A stretch of 21,472 nt of DNA from DATECU01 sp035286745. GTDB taxonomy: Bacteria; Acidobacteriota; Vicinamibacteria; Fen-336. Shown here piece after piece: positions 13,119-20,358 of the stretch. The notes beneath the pieces are model-generated. The model was not told where the DNA came from, made no database searches, and saw only the letters and a list, made by a program, of their open reading frames with translations. The stretch's first letter is position 1; each line of letters starts with the position of its first letter. Made by a program: the position numbers and the translations under genes. The stretch is from contig DATECU010000017.1 in NCBI GenBank assembly GCA_035286745.1, positions 1 through 21,472 on the forward strand. Reading direction: 5' to 3'.

Positions 13119-14723
13119 GCTCCCATCGAACGGCTTGGCCCAGAGGTCGATCAGGGTCAGCGCAGCCAGGAGGAGCGCCAGCGGGAGCGTGAGGCCGGTG
13201 AAGAGGGAGTCCACCCTCCCGCTCCTGCGGGCGCCCGCGTGGAGGGCCAGCAGGCCCACCAGGACCCCCAGCCAAACTGTCGCGGTCCGCGTCTCCGCGG
13301 GATCGGAAGAGACGAGCGAGGGCAAGTAGCGCCCGACTGGGGCCTCGCCGGACAGCGCCGCCCAAACCCGAGTGGGCCGATCCCCGCGGTTCACCAGGAG
13401 CAGCTCCCCCGGTCTCAGCGCCATGAAGACGGCAAGGGCCAGGCCCGCGGCAGCGAGCGGCACTCGCCAGCGGTGCAGACCGCGCCTTGGCGCCGTCATG
13501 CCGGCTGCAGCCGCCAGGGCCAAGAAGGGCACCAGCGGCACCAGGAAGCGGCCGGGCGGGCACTGTCCCCCCCACCACATCCTCCAGGTGAGGATGGGTG
13601 CCAGGAGGGCCAGGGCCAGAAGCAGGAGCGGCCAGTGCTTGACGCGGCAGAGGGCGGGAAGCCCGGCCAGGGCCAAGAGGAAGATGGGGGCGTGAGGCAG
13701 CAGTCCGAAGGAACGGTCCAGGAGCAAGCCGACCAGCGCCCGCGCCGGGGCGCGCAGCGTTAGGTCGGCGGGTAGCCCGCCGTAGATGGCGGTCGGCCAG
13801 GGCGTCCCGAAGACGGAACTGTAGTACACCAGGAAGCCACCCGCGGCCACGCCGCCGACGGCGAAGAACAGGGTCCGCGGTCTCCCTCGCAGCCGTACCA
13901 GCGCCACCAAGCCCAGGACCGCTGCCGCCGGGATCATCTTGAGGTGCAGCCAGGGCAAGGCCGAGGCCGAAAGGGCGGCGGCGACCGCCAGCGCCGGCCC
14001 CGGGGTTCCGAGGAGCAGCCGGAGGGCCAGGGTCAGCGCCAGCGTGGAAGGCACCTCGGTGTACACGTGGAAGGCGAAGAAGACAACGGGGGGACCTAGC
14101 GCAATGATCCACGCCGTGAGATCGGGGCCGGTACCCAGGAGCGACCGCCCCAAGAGGCGCACCTCCACGGCGAGCCAGGCGGCCAGCAAGCCGAGAACAA
14201 AGACGCAGCCCAGCCGGCCCCAGAGGGCGTAGAACGGAGCCAGCAGGACGGGCAACCCGGGGCTGTGCGCCGGGAAGGGTCGGCCGTCCTTCCTGGGGGC
14301 GCCCCAGTGGGGAGCGATGGGGCCGGGTGTGTACTCCCGGAAGTCCTGGCGGGCCAGGTTGTCCCGGAGATCGAGGTCCCCCTCGCGCCACAGGCTCTGC
14401 GCCATCAGCAAGTAGTGGGGTTCGTCCCCGGAAACGCGGAGCCCCGACGCGTAGTGCAGGCCGAGACTCAGGTTGAAGACAGCCGCCACCGCGAAGAGCG
14501 TGACGTTGCGGGGCGCCCAGGACCGGGACCGGACGCCACGCCCCAACGCCACCGCACCGCCCATAGCCACCAACACCCAGCCGAGCGGACCTCGGAAGAC
14601 GGCCAGGCTGGAGAAGCCCCGGGCAGCGGTCCAGGCGAGCACCCAAACGACACTGGCCGCGAGAAGCGGCTCCAGGGTGGTGGCGGCCCGCCTGATGGAT
14701 CCCACGGGGCCGCAATGGTACAC
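12996..14723 (-). CDS. Multi-pass membrane protein, GT-C glycosyltransferase-like
   Basis: A 575-aa polytopic inner-membrane protein with ten or more hydrophobic segments. After two of them comes SGDEPHYLLMAQSLWREGD (98-116), with the acidic pair D100-E101. Such a loop resembles the first external loop of GT-C enzymes (ArnT/PMT-like), which transfer sugars from lipid carriers on the outer membrane face. The following region (REYTPGPIAPHWG, then HSPGLPVLLAPFYALWG) fits that class. Substrate and linkage are unknown. The start is a GTG with GAGG 8 nt upstream; a second GTG at 14705 is possible. The last 40 residues (536-575, with QQSAISHQQ and QHSAFSYGN) are translated from repeat C and are probably not ancestral. 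It is divergent from the histidine kinase by 64 nt. Confidence 0.78.
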   Translation of the reverse strand: MYHCGPVGSIRRAATTLEPLLAASVVWVLAWTAARGFSSLAVFRGPLGWVLVAMGGAVALGRGVRSRSWAPRNVTLFAVAAVFNLSLGLHYASGLRVSGDEPHYLLMAQSLWREGDLDLRDNLARQDFREYTPGPIAPHWGAPRKDGRPFPAHSPGLPVLLAPFYALWGRLGCVFVLGLLAAWLAVEVRLLGRSLLGTGPDLTAWIIALGPPVVFFAFHVYTEVPSTLALTLALRLLLGTPGPALAVAAALSASALPWLHLKMIPAAAVLGLVALVRLRGRPRTLFFAVGGVAAGGFLVYYSSVFGTPWPTAIYGGLPADLTLRAPARALVGLLLDRSFGLLPHAPIFLLALAGLPALCRVKHWPLLLLALALLAPILTWRMWWGGQCPPGRFLVPLVPFLALAAAAGMTAPRRGLHRWRVPLAAAGLALAVFMALRPGELLLVNRGDRPTRVWAALSGEAPVGRYLPSLVSSDPAETRTATVWLGVLVGLLALHAGARRSGRVDSLFTGLTLPLALLLAALTLIDLWAKPFDGSTQQSAISHQQRQTKPLDVQSADDADQHSAFSYGNDRRVGK

Positions 14724-14730
14724 CGAGTCG

Positions 14731-14749
14731 CCTCAGGTAGATCCTGAGG
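14731..14749. promoter_or_regulatory. Perfect 7-bp inverted repeat in a divergent promoter region
   Basis: CCTCAGG (14731-14737) and CCTGAGG (14743-14749) flank TAGAT. The repeat ends one base before the -35 box of the kinase promoter and lies 7 nt upstream of the GTG of the membrane-protein gene. It could be an operator controlling both, or part of the membrane-protein leader. No known regulator site was recognised. Confidence 0.4.
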
Positions 14750-14750
14750 T

Positions 14751-14779
14751 TTGACTGCCCGAAGCCTATCGGGCATGAT
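14751..14779 (+). promoter_or_regulatory. Promoter of the FHA-GAF histidine kinase
   Basis: TTGACT (14751-14756, 5 of 6) and CATGAT (14774-14779, 4 of 6) are 17 nt apart. The expected transcript start, about 14786, practically coincides with the ATG at 14788, so the message would be leaderless, in keeping with no Shine-Dalgarno. The spacer carries a 7-bp inverted repeat, TGCCCGA (14756-14762) and TCGGGCA (14769-14775), which could be an operator. Confidence 0.55.
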
Positions 14780-14787
14780 CCGAACCG

Positions 14788-16458
14788 ATGCCGTGCCCAA
14801 GGTGTAGCGGTTCCAACACCCCCGACGCCCACCGCTGCATCCACTGCGGAGCCAGCCTGTCGGTGGCCCTTCTGGAAGTGGTGCGCGGCAACCTGCCGGA
14901 GAAGATCTACTTCCTGAAGCCCCGTTCCTACACGCTAGGCCGAGCCCGCCACAACGACCTGGCCCTCTCGGAGTCCTCGGTCTCCAAGTCGCACGCCCGC
15001 CTGGTCTACGAAGAGGGGACCTTCTTCGTCGAGGATCAGGGCAGCCTCCACGGCGTGTACGTGAACGGCGTCAGGATCAAGAAGATGGTTCTGAGCCAGG
15101 AGACCCAGGTCCAGCTGGGCAACGTGACGCTGCGGTTTTCGCTCTTGGGCATGGACGGCACCACCGACCAGATCGCCGAGTACCCCTGGATCGAGCAGCA
15201 GCAGCTGGTGCTCTCCATCGTCCAGGCTCTGAACTCGACCCTGGTGCTGAGCCAGGTTCTGGAGCAGGTGCTGGACGCGGTCATGCGCATCACCCGCGCC
15301 GAGCGCGGTTTTCTGCTCCTGAGCGACAGCTCTGCGGAGGCGAACAAGTACGAGAGCATGGCCGGCCTCCAGCTCCGGGTGGGCCGCCGGCGCGGCCAGA
15401 CGCCGATTCCCCTCGGTGAGGCCACCGGCATCTCCAAGTCGGTGATTCGGCGGGCCATCGAGACCGGAGAGACGGTGGCCACCGGCAACGCGGTGGCGGA
15501 TCCGGCTCTCAGGAACGCCGAGAGCGTGATCACCATGGACCTCAGGACCATCGTGTGCATCCCGCTCTTCTCACCGCGGGTCGACGCCGATGGCATAAGC
15601 TCTTCCCCACGGGTGCTGGGTGCCATCTATGTGGACAATCAGGAGACCTCAGCTCCCTTCAGCCCGGAGAGCCTGCGCACCGCCGAGGCGCTGGCCCGCC
15701 ATGCCGCGCTGGCCATCGAGAACGCTCAGCTCTTCGAGCGCGAGCAGAAGACGATCGAGGAACTGCGGCAGGCCCAGAAGCAGCTCCTGCAGTCGGAGAA
15801 GCTCGCCACCATCGGCCAGATGGCCGCCGGCATCGCCCACGAGCTGAACACGCCGCTCACCTACATCATGGGCAACCTGGAGTTGCTCCAGGCCCAACAG
15901 ATCCCCGAAGCCCAGCGGGAGATGCTGGACTCCATCGCCCGCGGCGCCGAACGCATCCGCGGCCTGGCCCAGCGCCTGCTCGCCTTCAGCCGGCCCGCCC
16001 GTGAGGAGCTGCTGCCCCTCTCGCCCAACGACGTGGTGGAGCGCAGCCTGGAGATGTGCCACTACCAGTTCATCCAGAGCGGCGTGCACTTGAAGAAGGA
16101 GCTGGCGCCCGACCTGCCCCGCGTCCTCGGCGTCTCCAACCAACTGGAGACCGCCATCATCAACCTGGTGGTCAACGCGATCCACGCCATGGGTCACGGG
16201 GGAACCCTCACCGTACGCTCGGCTCTCAAGGCGAACACGGTGGAGATTGCGATCGAAGACACCGGCCCCGGGATCCCCGAGTCGGTGCAGGCCAATCTGT
16301 TCGAGCCCTTCACCACCACCAAGCCGGAGGGCCAGGGGACCGGCCTCGGCCTGTCGACGGTCCTGATGGTGGCCGAGCGCCACAAGGGCAAGATCGACTT
16401 CACCAGCCGCCACGGGGCCGGCACCGTCTTCCGCCTCTCGGTCCCTGCCGCGCCCTAG
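14788..16458 (+). CDS. Sensor histidine kinase with zinc ribbon, FHA and GAF domains
   Basis: Soluble two-component sensor kinase of 556 aa. A zinc ribbon (C3-x2-C6 and C17-x2-C20) opens the protein. The FHA domain at about 40-118, which reads phosphothreonine, has GRARHND at 51-57 and SKSHARL at 66-72. A GAF domain at about 140-312 probably senses a small ligand or redox state. A short coiled coil leads to the kinase core: H351 in AGIAHELNTPL is the phosphorylated histidine, N463 in LVVNAIHAMG the N-box, DTGPGIP at 491-497 and GTGLGLS at 517-523 the ATP lid. No membrane segment is seen, so the signal is cytoplasmic. No response regulator is encoded in the window. The FHA domain hints at crosstalk with Ser/Thr kinases. 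The ATG is leaderless-like. Confidence 0.93.
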   Translation: MPCPRCSGSNTPDAHRCIHCGASLSVALLEVVRGNLPEKIYFLKPRSYTLGRARHNDLALSESSVSKSHARLVYEEGTFFVEDQGSLHGVYVNGVRIKKMVLSQETQVQLGNVTLRFSLLGMDGTTDQIAEYPWIEQQQLVLSIVQALNSTLVLSQVLEQVLDAVMRITRAERGFLLLSDSSAEANKYESMAGLQLRVGRRRGQTPIPLGEATGISKSVIRRAIETGETVATGNAVADPALRNAESVITMDLRTIVCIPLFSPRVDADGISSSPRVLGAIYVDNQETSAPFSPESLRTAEALARHAALAIENAQLFEREQKTIEELRQAQKQLLQSEKLATIGQMAAGIAHELNTPLTYIMGNLELLQAQQIPEAQREMLDSIARGAERIRGLAQRLLAFSRPAREELLPLSPNDVVERSLEMCHYQFIQSGVHLKKELAPDLPRVLGVSNQLETAIINLVVNAIHAMGHGGTLTVRSALKANTVEIAIEDTGPGIPESVQANLFEPFTTTKPEGQGTGLGLSTVLMVAERHKGKIDFTSRHGAGTVFRLSVPAAP

Positions 16459-16562
16459 CGCGGGCGCCGCGGTGCGGCCGAAAGAGGTCACCTCGTGGGC
16501 CGGTGGCCACACCCCGTAGGCCCCTCTTCTTCGAAAACCCGCGAATCGTAGCGGCGGGCGCT

Positions 16563-16578
16563 TGGCATGCTCCGTGCA
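16563..16578 (+). promoter_or_regulatory. Candidate sigma-54 promoter for the small ORF pair
   Basis: TGGCATGCTCCGTGCA fits the sigma-54 pattern TGGCACG-N4-TTGCA with two mismatches and the required 10-nt distance from GG (16564-16565) to GC (16576-16577). Transcription would start near 16590. That is downstream of the first ATG of the following ORF, so translation would then use a later start. Known sigma-54 promoters also need an upstream enhancer site, which I could not identify. Confidence 0.3.
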
Positions 16579-16824
16579 AAACGCATGGGCATGTGGTCTT
16601 TGCGCGGCGCCCAACACCAACCCGGTCGCCGCTATTCCGCGGGGGGCTCCCGGACACGAAGCGCCCCGACTTCGGACCGGAAGGGCCGGATCCTGCGCAT
16701 CCTGGCTCTCAGCTACGTGGTGAAGACGATCCTGGTGGCCCTGGTCTGGCTGGCGATTCCCGACTTGCCTCAGCGCACCGCGGCCAAGGTCCGCGAAGCC
16801 TGGAGCCTGGTGGCCAAGCGGTGA
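16567..16824 (+). CDS. Small single-pass membrane protein of unknown function
   Basis: I do not recognise this ORF of at most 85 aa. Residues 1-42 are basic and compositionally odd; residues 45-64 form a clear membrane segment (ILALSYVVKTILVALVWLAI). A short amphipathic tail (PDLPQRTAAKVREAWSLVAK) follows. The start is uncertain: ATGs at 16567, 16585 and 16591 all lack a good ribosome site, and the true N-terminus may lie just before the membrane segment. The stop overlaps the GTG start of the next small ORF by 4 nt, which supports both being translated. The 108 nt between the kinase stop and 16567 hold only the candidate sigma-54 site. Confidence 0.5.
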   Translation: MLRAKRMGMWSLRGAQHQPGRRYSAGGSRTRSAPTSDRKGRILRILALSYVVKTILVALVWLAIPDLPQRTAAKVREAWSLVAKR

Positions 16825-17009
16825 GCGTCAACACCCGCTTCGCGCTCGCGGTGCTCGCGCTGGGGCACGATCAACGCCGCCCGGAGCCCCCGGGCGCCCC
16901 GACCCCCACCGCGGTCCCGGTCCGAAAGCAGGACAACGCCACCTCCGCGATAGCCGATCTGGCCGCGGCTTGGCTCAAGAGGACCGTCCGGCGGCCGGGG
17001 AGGCGCTGA
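16821..17009 (+). CDS. Small 62-aa ORF coupled to the preceding membrane protein
   Basis: Not recognised. The GTG start at 16821 overlaps the preceding stop (GTGA), a common arrangement for translational coupling. Residues 5-15 are mildly hydrophobic (TRFALAVLALG), residues 19-35 are Pro/Thr-rich, and residues 38-62 look like a basic amphipathic helix (IADLAAAWLKRTVRR). In the same frame the reading stays open far upstream under the kinase, so the open frame alone is not proof of a gene. It converges on the cupredoxin gene with 10 nt between the stops. Confidence 0.4.
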   Translation: MSVNTRFALAVLALGHDQRRPEPPGAPTPTAVPVRKQDNATSAIADLAAAWLKRTVRRPGRR

Positions 17010-17018
17010 GCGGCCGCC
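16990..17018. terminator. Hairpin over the convergent stop codons
   Basis: GGCGGCC (16990-16996) pairs perfectly with GGCCGCC (17012-17018) across a 15-nt loop. It spans the end of the small plus-strand ORF and abuts the stop of the minus-strand cupredoxin gene. It could stop transcription from both sides, but neither strand has a T-run, so this is tentative. Confidence 0.3.
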
Positions 17019-17019
17019 C

Positions 17020-17373
17020 CTACTCGGCGACGACCAGCTTGCCACGCAAGGACTGGTTGCCGGGCTCCAGACAACAGTAGAAGGGGAAGCTCCCGGAACG
17101 GTCCAGGGCCAACTCCACGGTGGTCGTCTTCCCGGGGACAACCCGCTTCTCGACACGATAGGCATCGAGCGCGAAACAGTGCTCCTCGTCAGCGGTGCTG
17201 AGCACCAGCCGCAGGTTGTCGCCCTTGCGAGCGTTGACCGTGTGGGGCCGAAAGCCGGCACGGGAAACCACCAACTCGACGCCGTCAGACGAGGCAAGGA
17301 CGCTGCCGCTCGCCCAGGCAAAGAGGAAGGCGGCGCCCTGGAGCCCAGCTCGCCGCCCCGCCCCCCGAACCAT
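17020..17373 (-). CDS. Exported cupredoxin-like protein
   Basis: A 117-aa protein with a basic N-terminus and hydrophobic stretch (about 1-28, ending VLAS) that looks like a signal peptide, followed by a cupredoxin-type beta-barrel. Family features are GFRPHTVNARKGDNLRLVL, H65 in EEHCFAL, VVPGKTTTVELAL and the C-terminal FPFYCC...LRGKLVV. Cupredoxins of this kind bind copper through His, Cys, His and often Met. Here H65 and C100 are present, but the usual PGH after the cysteine reads PGN (N106), C101 doubles the cysteine, and no Met lies nearby. Copper binding is therefore uncertain. The ATG shares its A with the pnp stop (TGATG), so translation is probably coupled to pnp. Confidence 0.75.
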   Translation of the reverse strand: MVRGAGRRAGLQGAAFLFAWASGSVLASSDGVELVVSRAGFRPHTVNARKGDNLRLVLSTADEEHCFALDAYRVEKRVVPGKTTTVELALDRSGSFPFYCCLEPGNQSLRGKLVVAE

Positions 17374-19637
17374 CAGTGTCGCCGGTCTCCGTGATCGCGG
17401 CCACCGCCGGCCCCGCGGGGGCCCCGCCGTCCCGACCCGTCTGAGGGACCGCGGCCACCACCTCGGCCCTGACCACCGCCATGGCCATGGCCACCGTGCC
17501 CGCCCTGGTCCTCGCCGCGATCGCCGGCCGCCACCGGGGTGCCGCCTTCGGCCTCCTCGATCAGGGCCTTGCGCGAGAGCCGGATCTTGCCCGAGGGATC
17601 GATGTTGACGACCTTGACCAGCACCTGATCGCCTTCCTTCACCTCGCTCCGCACATCCTGGACCCGATGGTGGGCCATCTCGGAGACGTGCAGCAGGCCA
17701 TCGGTTCCCGGCAGGATCTCGACGAACGCGCCGAAGTCCACCACCCGCACCACCTTGCCCAGGTACGTCTTGTTCAGCTCGGCGGTGGCAGTCAGTTCCT
17801 CGATGATGGCGACCGCCTTGCGGGCCGCGCTCTCGTCCACCGAGGCGATGGACACCCGACCGTCGTCCTCCACGTCGATCTTGCAGCCGGTCCGCTCCAC
17901 GATGGAGCGGATCATCTTGCCGCCTGGTCCAATGATGTCGCGGATCTTGTCCACCGGTACCCGCACGGTCAGGATGCGCGGCGCGTAGGCGCTGATGCTG
18001 GATCTGGGCTCGGCCAGGGCCTCGGCCATCCGGTCCAGGATCTCGAGCCGGCCGCGCCGGGCCTGCTCCAACGCCTCGGCCATGATCTCCGCCGTGATGC
18101 CCCCGATCTTGATGTCCATCTGCAGGGCGGTGATGCCCTGGCGGGTGCCCGCCACCTTGAAGTCCATGTCCCCGTAATGGTCCTCGACGCCGGCGATGTC
18201 GCTCAGAACCGCGTACTTGTCGCCTTCCTTGACTAGGCCCATGGCCACCCCGGCCACCGCGTTCTTCAGAGGCACCCCGGCATCCATCAGGGCCAGCGTG
18301 CCCCCGCAGATGGAGGCCATCGAGGATGATCCGTTAGACTCCAGGATGTCCGACACCACCCGCACCGTGTACGGGAAGTCCTCGTCGCCGGGCAGCATCT
18401 CCTTGAGCGAGCGCTCGGCCAGAGCCCCGTGCCCGATCTCGCGCCGGCCGGGACCCCGCAGGAACTTCACCTCTCCCACCGAGAAGGGCGGGAAGTTGTA
18501 GTGCAGCATGAAGCGCTTGTGGTACTCGGGGTCCTGGACGGTGTCGATGATCTGGGAGTCCTCGCTGGTGCCCAGGGTCACCGTCACCAGGGCTTGGGTC
18601 TCACCCCGGGTGAAGAGGGCCGATCCGTGAGTGCGCGGCAGCACGCCCACCTCACAGGTGATGGGCCGGATCTGGTCGAAGCTGCGCCCGTCGGGCCGGC
18701 GGCGGTTGTCCAGGATCTCCTGACGCATGATCTTCTCGCGCAGCGCCTCGTAGACGGCAGGCACGGCGGCCCGCTTCTCGGGTTCCGCCTCCGGGATCAT
18801 GGCCACGAACTCGTCCTTCACCTGCTTCATGCGGGCGTAGGACTCGAGCTTGCCGGGGGTCTTCATGGCCTCCAGCAACCGGCCAGCCATCACCGACTCC
18901 GCCCAGCTCAGGAAGCCGGCGTCGTGCTGCTTGCGGGCCACCTGGCGCTTGGGCCTGCCCACCTGGGCGCGGAGGTCCTTCTGCAGGGCCACGATCTTCT
19001 TGATCACGGCGTGCCCCTCGCTCAGGGCCCGCACCATCTCCGCCTCCGAGATCTCGCTGGCCCCCGACTCCACCATCACGATGGCGTCCTCGGTGCCGGC
19101 GACCAGGAGGTTGAGCTTGCTCTTGGTGCGCAGGTCGCTGGAGGCTGGGTTCACGTGGATCTCGCCGTCCCAGTAGCCGACCCGCACCGCCCCCACCGGG
19201 CTCTCGAAGGGGATGTCCGAGATGAAGAGCGCGGTCGAGGCGCCGATGATGGAGATGGTGTCGGAGTCGTTCTCCATGTCGGCGGACAGCAGCAGGCCGA
19301 CCACCTGGGTCTCGCAGGCGTAGCCTTCGGGGAAGAGGGGCCTGAGCGGCCGGTCGATCATCCGCGAAGTGAGGATCTCCTTCTCGTTAGGCCGACCCTC
19401 CCGCTTGAAGAAGCCGCCGGGGATCTTGCCGGCGGCGTAGGTGTTCTCGCGGTAGTCGACCGTCAAGGGAAGGAAGTCGATCCCGGGTCTGGGGTCCTTC
19501 TGGGCGCAGGCTGTGGCCAGGACCACGGTGTCGCCCAGCCGGACCACCACCGCGCCATCGGCTTGCTTGGCCATGCGTCCGGTCTCGATGGACAGGGCGC
19601 CACGGCCGAGGGGCATCTCGACTCGTCGCATCGTCAT
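17373..19637 (-). CDS. pnp: Polyribonucleotide nucleotidyltransferase (PNPase)
   Basis: Phosphate-dependent 3'-5' exoribonuclease of mRNA decay that also adds tails in reverse. The protein has 754 aa. The first RNase PH domain carries FKREGRPNEKEILTSRMIDR; a helical domain follows. The second RNase PH domain has FLRGPGRREIGHG, ESNGSSSMASICGG (phosphate binding) and GDMDFKVAGT with the catalytic aspartates. The KH domain has IIGPGGKMIRSI and the S1 domain runs to about residue 692. Residues 694-754 form a Gly/His/Arg-rich tail, which may bind RNA or partners. The ATG at 19637 has GGAGA 6 nt upstream and gives the standard MRRVEMPLG-type start; the frame continues back to 19691 without such support. 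rpsO lies 275 nt upstream, in the classic rpsO-pnp order. Confidence 0.98.
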   Translation of the reverse strand: MTMRRVEMPLGRGALSIETGRMAKQADGAVVVRLGDTVVLATACAQKDPRPGIDFLPLTVDYRENTYAAGKIPGGFFKREGRPNEKEILTSRMIDRPLRPLFPEGYACETQVVGLLLSADMENDSDTISIIGASTALFISDIPFESPVGAVRVGYWDGEIHVNPASSDLRTKSKLNLLVAGTEDAIVMVESGASEISEAEMVRALSEGHAVIKKIVALQKDLRAQVGRPKRQVARKQHDAGFLSWAESVMAGRLLEAMKTPGKLESYARMKQVKDEFVAMIPEAEPEKRAAVPAVYEALREKIMRQEILDNRRRPDGRSFDQIRPITCEVGVLPRTHGSALFTRGETQALVTVTLGTSEDSQIIDTVQDPEYHKRFMLHYNFPPFSVGEVKFLRGPGRREIGHGALAERSLKEMLPGDEDFPYTVRVVSDILESNGSSSMASICGGTLALMDAGVPLKNAVAGVAMGLVKEGDKYAVLSDIAGVEDHYGDMDFKVAGTRQGITALQMDIKIGGITAEIMAEALEQARRGRLEILDRMAEALAEPRSSISAYAPRILTVRVPVDKIRDIIGPGGKMIRSIVERTGCKIDVEDDGRVSIASVDESAARKAVAIIEELTATAELNKTYLGKVVRVVDFGAFVEILPGTDGLLHVSEMAHHRVQDVRSEVKEGDQVLVKVVNIDPSGKIRLSRKALIEEAEGGTPVAAGDRGEDQGGHGGHGHGGGQGRGGGRGPSDGSGRRGPRGAGGGRDHGDRRH

Positions 19638-19912
19638 TTCAGTTCTCCGCTCCGCTCGGGCCCGGTCTTGGGCTCCACTTGGGAAGGGCACCGGGGACGC
19701 GTTTTCCGAAGGCGGCGGCGTTCGCAGCAGGGGAATGAGGACAGAGGAATGCTGGATGCGAACGCCGACGCGGTCCGGGTTACACGCCGATCGAATGCCA
19801 ATCGGGTTCCGCCGTTAGACCTCGGGGACTTGGCCCTTGGTCGCTTAGCCGGAAGAGACGCTTGGGTTCGGGGGTCTTCTTGAATCCGACCTGGCGGTGT
19901 CGCCGGCCGCCT

Positions 19913-20182
19913 CTACTTCCGGATCCCAAGCTTCTCGATCAGGACGAAGTAGCGCTTGGCATCCTTGTCCTTCAGGTAGTCGAGAAGCCGCCGCCGCTGC
20001 CCGACCAGCTTCATGAGCCCCCGCCGCGAGTGGTGGTCCTTGGCGTGGGTCTTGAAGTGCTCGGTCAGATAGCCGATCCGCTCGCTCAAGATCGCCACCT
20101 GCACCTCTGGGGAACCGGTGTCGGTCTCGTGGGTGCGGTTACCTTCGATGATGTTCGTCTTTCTCACTTTGGTGAGCGTCAC
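19913..20182 (-). CDS. rpsO: 30S ribosomal protein S15
   Basis: Primary 16S rRNA-binding protein of the small subunit platform. It has exactly 89 aa, the canonical length. The core THETDTGSPEVQVAILSERI and HHSRRGLMKLVGQRRRLLDYL are diagnostic. The GTG at 20182 was chosen because GGGAGG lies 7 nt upstream and it gives the standard VTLTKVRK N-terminus; an in-frame extension to 20317 has no such support. In E. coli S15 represses its own translation by binding its leader; whether that holds here is unknown. The 275-nt gap to pnp (19638-19912) holds only a weak 5-bp hairpin (19893-19897 with 19907-19911) and no clear promoter. Confidence 0.98.
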   Translation of the reverse strand: MTLTKVRKTNIIEGNRTHETDTGSPEVQVAILSERIGYLTEHFKTHAKDHHSRRGLMKLVGQRRRLLDYLKDKDAKRYFVLIEKLGIRK

Positions 20183-20227
20183 CCGATGTCCTCCCTCAAA
20201 CGTTCTCTCTCTTTCAATCAAGCCGGC

Positions 20228-20257
20228 ATCGTAGCACGACGCCTGTTCCCGTGTAAA
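20228..20257 (-). promoter_or_regulatory. Promoter of rpsO-pnp
   Basis: On the minus strand TTTACA (20257-20252, 5 of 6) and TACGAT (20233-20228, 4 of 6) are 18 nt apart, and TGC directly before the -10 makes it an extended -10. Transcription should start near 20221, giving a leader of about 39 nt that includes the GGGAGG site. Confidence 0.6.
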
Positions 20258-20288
20258 CCCCTGGAAAGCCTCGGCTTCCGGGTGCGAC

Positions 20289-20317
20289 TTGACACCCATG
20301 AGCAGCCCCTGTAGCAT
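20289..20317 (+). promoter_or_regulatory. Promoter of the right-edge membrane protein
   Basis: TTGACA (20289-20294, perfect) is followed after 17 nt by TAGCAT (20312-20317, 4 of 6). Transcription should start near 20324, leaving about 35 nt before the ATG at 20359. It is divergent from the rpsO promoter, the two -35 boxes lying about 31 nt apart. Confidence 0.6.
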
Positions 20318-20358
20318 CCCGCCTCTCTAATTCTTTCTCTATCATTGTGTTACGGCAT

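Noticed and set aside
12940..14844. 634-codon minus-strand frame over the membrane protein
   Set aside because: It is a Gly/Pro/Arg-rich shadow of the 12996-14723 gene, whose frame has coherent membrane segments and a GT-C-like loop.
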